From positions 39,627 to 103,626 of the forward strand of contig NZ_FOOW01000010.1 of NCBI RefSeq assembly GCF_900113305.1: a stretch of 64,000 bases of DNA, written 5' to 3'. A program made the position numbers and the translations under genes. Below, piece by piece: positions 17,965-24,672 of the stretch. Each line of letters opens with the position of its first letter. Positions within the stretch are counted from its first letter, which is position 1. Source of the DNA: Prevotella sp. KH2C16 (GTDB lineage: Bacteria > Bacteroidota > Bacteroidia > Bacteroidales > Bacteroidaceae). The notes beneath the pieces are model-generated. The model was not told the DNA's origin and searched no databases. It worked only from the letters and a program-made list of their open reading frames with translations.

Positions 17965-18900
17965 CTACTTGTCCACCAGCCTCACCCGACAGTTCTCTAT
18001 CTTGACAAGGAGGCTCTTCACTATGCTCTCCTGCCCTGTAATATTGATTTGAACGACGCATGCCAGAGAGTTCCGCAACCTCCGCTGGTCGAAGATGAAG
18101 TTACCCACGCTGTAGTAAATCATGTGCCCGCGATAGTTTTCCGCGGGTTGCAAAACATGAGGATGATGGCACACCAGAATGTCGGCACCCGCGTCGATGA
18201 GCCGGTGAGCCTGTTCCCTTTGGCGTGGCAAGACCCGTTCGTGATGCTCCCAGCCCCAATGCAGGCTCACGATAATATAGGCCTTGGGGTCTTGCTGGCG
18301 AATCATAGCGACGCGGGAGACGAGTGTATCAAACGGCTCTTGCGACACACTGGGGAGCTTGGGAAGGTAAGGAGTGTTCTCCAAAGGCAGCCGCAGCGAC
18401 GCCAGCATCCATACTTTGCGCTCCCCGTCTGCCAGCAGAACCGGGGCCGAAGCCTCTTTCTGGGTGGCCCCGGCACCAAGGGGAACCATGCCATACCTTA
18501 TTATATTCTCACGCGTATCGAGCAACCCCGCCCGCCCCTGGTCGATAGAATGGTTGTTGGCGAGGTTCAGATGCGTGAATCCATGCCGCCGCAAGCCCTG
18601 CAACCATTCAGGCTCGGCACGAAAGACAAAGCGTTTGAAGACAGGAGCTTGTATGTGGGTGGCCGGGCATTCCAGATTGCCCACCACAATATCCGCCTGT
18701 CTGAAGAGAGAGTCTATCCCCCTTGAGAAAAGACAATCCACGCCTCCAGTCCGCTCGACGCGCTGCCGCACGCCACGGTCAAGCAACACATCGCCCGTCA
18801 AGACAATGCGAAGCGTGTCGGCGGCAAGTACGATACCGGGCACGAGCCATAACAGCAACAGGCTAACAGCCCGAGCTATAGAACACCTCTTCGTTGTCAT
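17965..18900 (-). CDS. CapA-family (PGA_cap) metallophosphatase-like protein
   Basis: Secreted or membrane-anchored protein of 311 residues with an N-terminal hydrophobic segment (SLLLLWLVPGIVLAA). The calcineurin-like fold of the capsule protein CapA is shown in order by VLTGDVLLDRGV, VVGNLECP, LNLANNHSIDQGRAGL, VSLHWGWEHH, LVCHHPHVLQP and YYSVGNFIFDQ. These hold the Asp, Asn and His metal ligands. CapA-type proteins act in poly-gamma-glutamate handling in Bacillus, but most Bacteroidetes members have no tested role. Its start overlaps the DUF3160 gene by 38 bp, so the two are probably translated together. Confidence 0.88.
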   Translation of the reverse strand: MTTKRCSIARAVSLLLLWLVPGIVLAADTLRIVLTGDVLLDRGVRQRVERTGGVDCLFSRGIDSLFRQADIVVGNLECPATHIQAPVFKRFVFRAEPEWLQGLRRHGFTHLNLANNHSIDQGRAGLLDTRENIIRYGMVPLGAGATQKEASAPVLLADGERKVWMLASLRLPLENTPYLPKLPSVSQEPFDTLVSRVAMIRQQDPKAYIIVSLHWGWEHHERVLPRQREQAHRLIDAGADILVCHHPHVLQPAENYRGHMIYYSVGNFIFDQRRLRNSLACVVQINITGQESIVKSLLVKIENCRVRLVDK

Positions 18901-21355
18901 TCGGCATTCCCTTTACCGGGGCTATAATCTCTTTCATCCACTCCGGCTCGCCGGCATGAGGGTGGGTCTTCAAGGATTTCTGCCACTCCTCGTCGGTCAT
19001 GCGCGGCTCATCGACCGCCCTGCAGAACTCACGATAAGAGAGCACCGCGCCCCGCGTGAGGTAAAGATACCCTCCGATTTCCACCACAACATAGATTTCA
19101 TAGGCAGGTCCGGTGCCCTCGTAGAGCACGCGGTGGCGTTCATCGGGCACATTGTCGCCGTTGGCAGTAAACACATCAGCCACCACCGCAACATTCTTGT
19201 CCGTGCCTGACACCTCATCCCAGCCCTGCAACATCTCATCCTTGTTGCTCACCAGCTCCAGGGAGATATTCTCTATCGTGGACCCTATTATCTCTATCTG
19301 GTTATATTCCTCGTCTGTCGGCTCCTTGCCAGCCAACTCCTTCCGGCTGACAGAAAGGCAGAACTCGGCCAGTTCGCGTATGCGCTCGGTCGTGGTAGAG
19401 AGCTTCGGCGTTACGAGATTATATCTTTTGAAGAGCGCCATGGTCTCATCGACAAGACTTACGGCCTCTTGCCAGAACTTGACATTGGGCTCCACATAGC
19501 CCTTCAGGACGGGCGGCACGGGTCCGCCGTCCCCACACTCGGCCTCTATGGGCTGCTTGGCGTAGAGAATGGCATCGTGTTTCAGCTCCGCCCAAGAGGC
19601 CAGCATGGCATTCAGAGACTTCTTGCCCCACTGCGGCGTGCGCATGAAATAGGGAGCCCCGGCCACGGAATCGGCCAACAACTGCAGCGTGCACATCCAG
19701 CGATTGGCGATGGTCGTGTCGGTATTTATGCGCTGCATGATGACGCAGGCGCTATCTGTCGCGGCACTAAACCCCTCCCATTGCCTGTACTCGGGCTGCT
19801 GCTTCTGAAGGGTCTGGGCTGTCTCCATGCCCATGGCAGCCATGATGTCAAGTCCCATAGGCACCTCCCTGCGACTGGGGAAGTTCTTCGCGTCCACCAA
19901 TTTCAGCATCGCCTCGGCGTCGGGCTGGTATCGCTGCGGCATGAAGTTGACCTTATATTTGCTTGTATGAACAAAGAGAGGCTTGATGTGCGTCTGCCTT
20001 TCGGCAATGGCTTCCACGCTTTGGCGCAACCGCTTAAGCGATTTCTTGCTATCCTGCTTGCCGCCCAGTCTCCGGACTTCAGCCCCCACCTGCAGGATGG
20101 TTACATTGTCGGGAGCCCCCATGAGATAGGTCAGCGGTTCCGCTACAGACTGGTATTTCGCATGCAGGTCGGGCTGACTGAGTGCCTCGGCCATGAGCAC
20201 CGCCCGCTGTAATTGCTCCGGATAGTCCGTACCCAGAGGCACACTCTGCAGCCACATCATGGCCCGGAAGTAACGCCCGGCCTGCTCGCTCCGGGTATAG
20301 TGGCCGCGCGGGCGGAAGAGGCTGTAGGCAAACAGCACGCTTCGGGGCCCGAAATAGTCGGGGCCGAGGAAGCGCGACTGGTCGTTTTCGGCGGCCATCA
20401 CCTTGGCAACCTCCTCTTTCGCCATGCTCTCATAAGCTGCGTTTACGGGAGGAAGCTTATCCGTAAGCAACCGCAGGGCTACCGCAAAATAAGCCTGACA
20501 CCACGCCACATTGTCGCGCAAGACCGCGTCTTTGCTGCCCTGCAACTGATTGAGGCGATCGGAGAAATGGCGGTAGAGCCCGCGGCAGAGTACCGTCATC
20601 GTGCCTATCAGCTTCTGTTCCTCCACCTCGCGCAGGCAAGTGTCGAAGTAGAGATGGAAGAGTTGCAGAAACACATCCGTCGTTACGAAGCCGGGGAAGT
20701 CGCTGTAGTCGTTCTTCTCGTAGACATGGAAGAGCTGGTTATGCTGTGCCGGCACGATGGCGAAGCCCTGCCGGGCAAGCATGTCCATCAGCGGCGGCTC
20801 GATGGACTCCAGCTGATAGGGGTTGACGATGTTGTCGGTGTTCACCACGCAGCCCGCCTTCGGCTTGAAGTTCAGCTTCTTCAGCTCGTCCTCGCGAGCC
20901 TGAAGCCGCCGCATGAAAGCCTGCTCGGCTGCCGTGTAATGCACCGTCGAGTGCTTTTTCACTTGCTCGTCAATCGCCTTGCGCTCCTGCTCCGTGAGCT
21001 CGCCTATCCACGACTTGTGCATCTTTTCCAAGGCTTCGCTATAGAGTGATTCCTCTTTATCCCAACGCCCAAACAGCGTATCGGTATACCATGTGGTAGA
21101 AGAATAAATGGCATTGAGCGTCGCGTCCCGGAAGTTATATCCCTGTCGGGCGGCGGGAGCGTTGCGCAAGACGCGCAGTTCACTGACAGACAGGTTGGAG
21201 ATATCCATGTTCAGGTCGAGCTTCTTGTTCAGATTCTCCACGCGGATATGCCCCTTTCCCGGGAGCACGATGCCTGTTTTCTTGGTCTCCAGACCCTCCT
21301 GCGCCATGCCCACTATGGGCAACAGCATCATCGCAATCATCAGTTTCAGTTTCAT
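18863..21355 (-). CDS. DUF3160-family secreted protein
   Basis: Large exported protein of 830 residues with a signal peptide (MKLKLMIAMMLLPIVGMAQ). Its pattern fits the DUF3160 family: FVTTDVFLQLFHLYFDT, FRAMMWLQSVP, SWAELKHDAILYAKQ and EYNQIEIIGSTIENI. The family is mostly helical, of unknown function, and found in secreted proteins of Bacteroidetes and others. The C-terminal part (about 745-790) turns beta-rich (PAYEIYVVVEIGGYLYLTRG). It lies between an FG-GAP-like gene and the capA-like gene on the same strand. Nothing shows an enzyme active site. Confidence 0.82.
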   Translation of the reverse strand: MKLKLMIAMMLLPIVGMAQEGLETKKTGIVLPGKGHIRVENLNKKLDLNMDISNLSVSELRVLRNAPAARQGYNFRDATLNAIYSSTTWYTDTLFGRWDKEESLYSEALEKMHKSWIGELTEQERKAIDEQVKKHSTVHYTAAEQAFMRRLQAREDELKKLNFKPKAGCVVNTDNIVNPYQLESIEPPLMDMLARQGFAIVPAQHNQLFHVYEKNDYSDFPGFVTTDVFLQLFHLYFDTCLREVEEQKLIGTMTVLCRGLYRHFSDRLNQLQGSKDAVLRDNVAWCQAYFAVALRLLTDKLPPVNAAYESMAKEEVAKVMAAENDQSRFLGPDYFGPRSVLFAYSLFRPRGHYTRSEQAGRYFRAMMWLQSVPLGTDYPEQLQRAVLMAEALSQPDLHAKYQSVAEPLTYLMGAPDNVTILQVGAEVRRLGGKQDSKKSLKRLRQSVEAIAERQTHIKPLFVHTSKYKVNFMPQRYQPDAEAMLKLVDAKNFPSRREVPMGLDIMAAMGMETAQTLQKQQPEYRQWEGFSAATDSACVIMQRINTDTTIANRWMCTLQLLADSVAGAPYFMRTPQWGKKSLNAMLASWAELKHDAILYAKQPIEAECGDGGPVPPVLKGYVEPNVKFWQEAVSLVDETMALFKRYNLVTPKLSTTTERIRELAEFCLSVSRKELAGKEPTDEEYNQIEIIGSTIENISLELVSNKDEMLQGWDEVSGTDKNVAVVADVFTANGDNVPDERHRVLYEGTGPAYEIYVVVEIGGYLYLTRGAVLSYREFCRAVDEPRMTDEEWQKSLKTHPHAGEPEWMKEIIAPVKGMPNDNEEVFYSSGC

Positions 21356-21390
21356 ATCACTTCTTGTTTTTCGTTTTCATGCCAGTTGAA

Positions 21391-21876
21391 TCAAGGCTTT
21401 TCGAAATGTTTTACGGCCTCCGGACGGGTGATTCCCTTGGCGAGAAACCGCACGAAGCGCAGCCCGAAGTCGTCCCACGCATATTCGGCTACCACATAGA
21501 GCCCGTCGGTGGTGGTCTCAAGGCTGCGCACACGGCCGTCGACGAAGCGGAAATCCTCCAGTATGCCGCCGAGCTTGGACCCCATCCACATCGGGCGCAC
21601 CTTGCCCTTCACATTCTTGAAGATGAACAGGCGGCGGCCCATCGGATAATAGCGGGTGGCCTTGACCACGCCCACGAGAGCCTCGTCAACCCCGTCGCCA
21701 TTCACATCACCTGCCTGCAAGCGATATACGGGGTAAGGAAGTTTCCACCGGCTGACTGCTCCACCCTGCTCCAGACAGAGCCACGACAAGCTGTCGTTCT
21801 GCCTTTGAAGGGAGAAAACCTGCGCCTGCACAGCGGTAGCAAATCCTATGAAGAAGAGTAGAAGACAATGTCTCAT
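21391..21876 (-). CDS. Small secreted protein with FG-GAP-type motif
   Basis: Exported protein of 161 residues with a signal peptide (MRHCLLLFFIGFATAVQAQ). One calcium-binding-like FG-GAP motif stands out (AGDVNGDGVDEALVGV, about 54-69), followed by beta strands (RRLFIFKNVKGKVRPMW, EDFRFVDGRVRSLE). One such blade is too little for a full propeller, so it may be a shortened beta-propeller or work with its neighbour. It starts the operon and leaves 35 bp to the DUF3160 gene. Confidence 0.7.
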   Translation of the reverse strand: MRHCLLLFFIGFATAVQAQVFSLQRQNDSLSWLCLEQGGAVSRWKLPYPVYRLQAGDVNGDGVDEALVGVVKATRYYPMGRRLFIFKNVKGKVRPMWMGSKLGGILEDFRFVDGRVRSLETTTDGLYVVAEYAWDDFGLRFVRFLAKGITRPEAVKHFEKP

Positions 21877-21901
21877 TCCAACTCTTTATATCATTCAAGC
21901 G

Positions 21902-21930
21902 CAAATATACGAAAATTCCCGAAAAGACAA
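21902..21930 (-). promoter_or_regulatory. Promoter of the FG-GAP/DUF3160/CapA operon
   Basis: On the minus strand the -7 is TATATTTG (complement of 21902-21909), with a -33 TTG at the complement of 21928-21930 (18-bp spacer). The spacer contains the left arm of the ferritin terminator hairpin. Confidence 0.5.
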
Positions 21931-21950
21931 AACATCTTTCCGGGAATTTT
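21912..21950 (-). terminator. Ferritin terminator, overlapping the next promoter
   Basis: AAAATTCCCG at 21912-21921 pairs with CGGGAATTTT at 21941-21950 (10 bp). It lies 30 bp after the ferritin stop on the minus strand and ends in Ts. The same bases sit between the promoter elements of the next operon. Confidence 0.65.
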
Positions 21951-21981
21951 ATCTCATGATCCACGATGTGGAAAACACTTC

Positions 21982-22467
21982 CTACTCCTGTCCGCCGACG
22001 ATGTCGTCGATGTTGGCAACGGTGTTCCCGTCACGATGACGGAACAGATTCAGGATATCGCGCACGCTGGCTTCCTCCTCAACCTGCTCGTCTACATACT
22101 TGCCCATGAAGTTAGAGGAGGCATGGTCGTGCTCGTCGTCTGCCAGGTCTGCCAGTTTGGCAATCATGTCCGACACTTTCTTCTCGTGCTCCATGGCATT
22201 TTCGAAGATCTGTTTCGGGCTCTCGAACTTTGTCGGAACAGCATCGACGGCCGTCAATTTAACCTCGCCGCCACGGTTCAGCACGAAGTTTGCCATGTCG
22301 AGGGCATGCCCCTTTTCCTCGTCGCTCTGCTTGAACATCCATTTGGCAAAGCCTTTCCAGCCCTCCTTGCGGAACCAGAACGCCATCTGGAGATAAAGAT
22401 TTGAAGAATAAAGCTCTGCGGTAATCTGCGCATTAAACGCATCCTGCATTTTCTTGTTGATATCCAT
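21982..22467 (-). CDS. ftnA: Bacterial non-haem ferritin
   Basis: Iron-storage protein of 161 residues that forms a 24-subunit shell. The four-helix ferritin fold starts QDAFNAQITAELYSSNLYLQMA with the first ferroxidase Glu. The Glu-x-x-His pair is in KQSDEEKGHALDMANFV. The remaining ligands lie in QIFENAMEHEKKV and in KYVDEQVEEEASVRDI. There is no haem-binding Met as in bacterioferritin, so FtnA-type fits. It protects an anaerobe against iron and oxygen stress. It is a single gene with its own terminator. Confidence 0.95.
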   Translation of the reverse strand: MDINKKMQDAFNAQITAELYSSNLYLQMAFWFRKEGWKGFAKWMFKQSDEEKGHALDMANFVLNRGGEVKLTAVDAVPTKFESPKQIFENAMEHEKKVSDMIAKLADLADDEHDHASSNFMGKYVDEQVEEEASVRDILNLFRHRDGNTVANIDDIVGGQE

Positions 22468-22638
22468 AATCTGAAAATTGTTTGTTATTACAGAAAAAAC
22501 CTTCTGCGAGTATATTTATTATTAATAGATTACATAACCATTTATAATTATACATGCAAGAAGTATGCCATTCTAATCCAGATGGGCAAGGCTGCCTAAA
22601 GATTAACAGAAAAAATCGGACGGATTCATTTTTTTTTG

Positions 22639-22646
22639 TAATTTTG
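22639..22646 (+). promoter_or_regulatory. -7 element upstream of the FMN-binding gene
   Basis: TAATTTTG followed by C, 26 bp before the ATG at 22672, fits the Bacteroidetes -7 box. A matching -33 TTG at the expected distance is not clear, so the site is tentative. Confidence 0.45.
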
Positions 22647-22671
22647 CAGAGAATTCATCATCCATCAGTAT

Positions 22672-23757
22672 ATGACTAACAAATCAGACAAGTTCAAGCA
22701 GTTACTCTGTCTCGCGGCATGCGTTCTGATGATTCTCACCGTCTCCATCCGGCGCGACGGCAAGTGGCTCGGCCATAAGGTGGAAGCGGCCGCCGACACC
22801 GTCAAGGCCGGCAAGATTCAGACGCTGCAGACGCTGGAAGACGGCACCACGGTCATCAACACCACCCTTCTGGGCAAGGACATCACGGGCTATGCCGGGA
22901 CGGTGCCCCTCGAAATCAGGATTAAGGAAGACAAGGTCGTCAGCGTCAAGGCTCTGGACAACGAGGAGACTCCGGAGTTCTTCGAGCAGGCCTCAAGCCT
23001 CCTCGGAAGCTGGGACGGGAAGACCTTGCAGCAGGCCCAGGAACTGAAAGTAGACGCCGTTTCGGGTGCCACCTTCTCGTCGAAGGCCATCATCGGAAAT
23101 GTAAGGCAGGGCCTCCAGTTTGCCCTGAAGACCCAGCAGGAGGAGTCGCTCCTCGCCAAGCTCGACCTCTCCGCCAAGGCCATAGCCGGTCTCATCGTTG
23201 CCTTGATGGCCGCCATCCTGCCGCTGTTCGTCAAGAACAGGCGATACCGCCTTGTCCAGCAAGCGCTCAATATCTTGGTCCTGGGCTTCTGGTGCGGCAT
23301 GTTTCTCAACTATTCCTCCATCATCGGCTACATGTCTAATGGCATGAATGTGCTCACGCTGATGATTCCCGTCATCATGCTCATCACCGCCTTCATCTAT
23401 CCGCTGTTCGGAAAGAAGTCGTATTACTGCACCCATGTGTGCCCCTTCGGCTCCCTGCAGGAGCTCTCGGGCAAGTGCGTGAAATACAAGGTGAAGATGA
23501 GCCCGCAGACCGTGAGGCGCCTCGATGCCTTCCGGCAGGTGCTCTGGGCCGCGCTGATGTTCTGCCTCTGGACGGGCGTCTGGGGCGACTGGATAGACTA
23601 CGAGCCGTTCTCGGCCTTCATCTTCACCTCGGCCTCATGGGTTGTCATCGGCATCGCCATAGGCTTCGTGCTGCTGTCCACCATCATAACGCGCCCCTAC
23701 TGCCGGTTCGTATGCCCCACCGGCACATTGTTCAAGTTAAGTCAAAGTTCAAAATAA
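22672..23757 (+). CDS. FMN-binding / NosR-like membrane electron-transfer protein
   Basis: Inner-membrane redox protein of 361 residues. An N-terminal membrane anchor (about 8-25) is followed by a periplasmic FMN-binding domain with the flavin-attachment motif DAVSGATFSS (about 127-136), where a Thr would carry FMN covalently. Then come about five membrane segments. Between and after them lie two Cys-rich loops, CTHVCPFGS and CRFVCPTGT, each of the C-x3-C-P form seen in NosR/NapH-type proteins, though here each has only two Cys. It likely passes electrons across the membrane. The gene 13 bp downstream encodes a membrane-anchored nitroreductase, a probable partner (inference). It could also be called RnfG-like for the FMN domain. 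Confidence 0.85.
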   Translation: MTNKSDKFKQLLCLAACVLMILTVSIRRDGKWLGHKVEAAADTVKAGKIQTLQTLEDGTTVINTTLLGKDITGYAGTVPLEIRIKEDKVVSVKALDNEETPEFFEQASSLLGSWDGKTLQQAQELKVDAVSGATFSSKAIIGNVRQGLQFALKTQQEESLLAKLDLSAKAIAGLIVALMAAILPLFVKNRRYRLVQQALNILVLGFWCGMFLNYSSIIGYMSNGMNVLTLMIPVIMLITAFIYPLFGKKSYYCTHVCPFGSLQELSGKCVKYKVKMSPQTVRRLDAFRQVLWAALMFCLWTGVWGDWIDYEPFSAFIFTSASWVVIGIAIGFVLLSTIITRPYCRFVCPTGTLFKLSQSSK

Positions 23758-23770
23758 GGAGATTCAAGAC

Positions 23771-24400
23771 ATGAAAACAAGGATATTGATACTGGCTCTC
23801 GCCGCCGCACTGGTCTATGTAACCGCAATGCTCGTGCTCCAGAAGACCGCGGAGCCCAAGGCCGCCGACCCCTCGGAGGCCGTATACAACAACATTCTCA
23901 CACGCACCAGCGTGCGCAAGTATCAGGACAAGAAAATAGACGACGCCACCATCGAGAAGCTGCTCCGGGCGGGCATGGCTGCCCCCACGGCCGGGAACAG
24001 GCAACCCTGGCACTTCGTGGTGTGCACGGACAAGGAAGTGCTGGCCGACCTGGCTGCCGCCAATCCTAACGCCGGCATGGTGGCCCGGGCACCGCTTGCC
24101 ATCGCGGTGTGCGGCGACAAGGACAAGACCTTCGACGGCGAGGGCGCCGAGATGTGGGTGCAGGACTGCTCGGCAGCCACCGAGAACATCCTCCTCGCCG
24201 CCCACGGGCTTGGCTTAGGGGCCGTATGGACGGGCGTATACCCCGTGAAAGACCGCGTGAGCAAAATCTCCAAGGCACTGGAATTGCCGGAGACCATCGT
24301 CCCGCTCGGGGTCATCGCCATCGGCCATCCCGCCGAAATGCCGGCCGTGAAGCAGAAGTTCAGCGAGGACAATGTGTCCTACGACTTCTATGAGGAATAG
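23771..24400 (+). CDS. Membrane-anchored nitroreductase-family flavoprotein
   Basis: FMN-dependent reductase of 209 residues. An N-terminal hydrophobic segment (ILILALAAALVYVTAMLVL) acts as an anchor or signal peptide, unlike in most nitroreductases, which are cytoplasmic. The fold is shown by ILTRTSVRKYQDKKI (FMN-phosphate Arg-Ser-x-Arg motif), AGMAAPTAGNRQPWHFVV, QDCSAATENILLAAHGLGLG and VPLGVIAIGHPAE. It would work outside the cytoplasm, so it cannot take electrons from NADH directly. The FMN/NosR-like gene 13 bp upstream could supply them. A terminator follows at once. Confidence 0.88.
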   Translation: MKTRILILALAAALVYVTAMLVLQKTAEPKAADPSEAVYNNILTRTSVRKYQDKKIDDATIEKLLRAGMAAPTAGNRQPWHFVVCTDKEVLADLAAANPNAGMVARAPLAIAVCGDKDKTFDGEGAEMWVQDCSAATENILLAAHGLGLGAVWTGVYPVKDRVSKISKALELPETIVPLGVIAIGHPAEMPAVKQKFSEDNVSYDFYEE

Positions 24401-24419
24401 CTTCCGCCCACTCATACAC

Positions 24420-24454
24420 AATGCCGCCTGCCATTTTTTCTGGCAGACGGCATT
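24420..24454 (+). terminator. Terminator after the nitroreductase gene
   Basis: Bases 24420-24433 and 24441-24454 pair over 14 bp with one mismatch (AATGCCG.CTGCCA), enclosing a T-rich 7-nt loop. It lies 20 bp past the stop. Confidence 0.7.
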
Positions 24455-24543
24455 ATTGTCTATACCCTTCCTGAAAACCCTTCGTGGCCGGAACAGTCAG
24501 TCTTTCCGGCCGCCCATAATCCCGATGGCGGCCTGCGGCATTG

Positions 24544-24645
24544 TTACAAGCGGCGTGTAATGCTGTTACAAACGGCTTGTAATCGGATTACACGCCGTGT
24601 GTAATCCGATTACAGGCAGCGTGTAACATTAGCACACGCTGCCTG
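24544..24645. repeat. Second array of 17-bp palindromes with 22-bp period
   Basis: Units start at 24544, 24566, 24588 and 24610, again exactly 22 bp apart: TTACAAGCGGCGTGTAA, TTACAAACGGCTTGTAA, TTACACGCCGTGTGTAA and TTACAGGCAGCGTGTAA. A 12-bp perfect hairpin (24613-24624 with 24634-24645) uses the last unit and a decayed fifth one. It lies between convergent genes, just after the nitroreductase terminator and 28 bp from the GH3 stop. Confidence 0.85.
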
Positions 24646-24672
24646 CCTATCATGAGAAGGCCGTCGGCCCGT

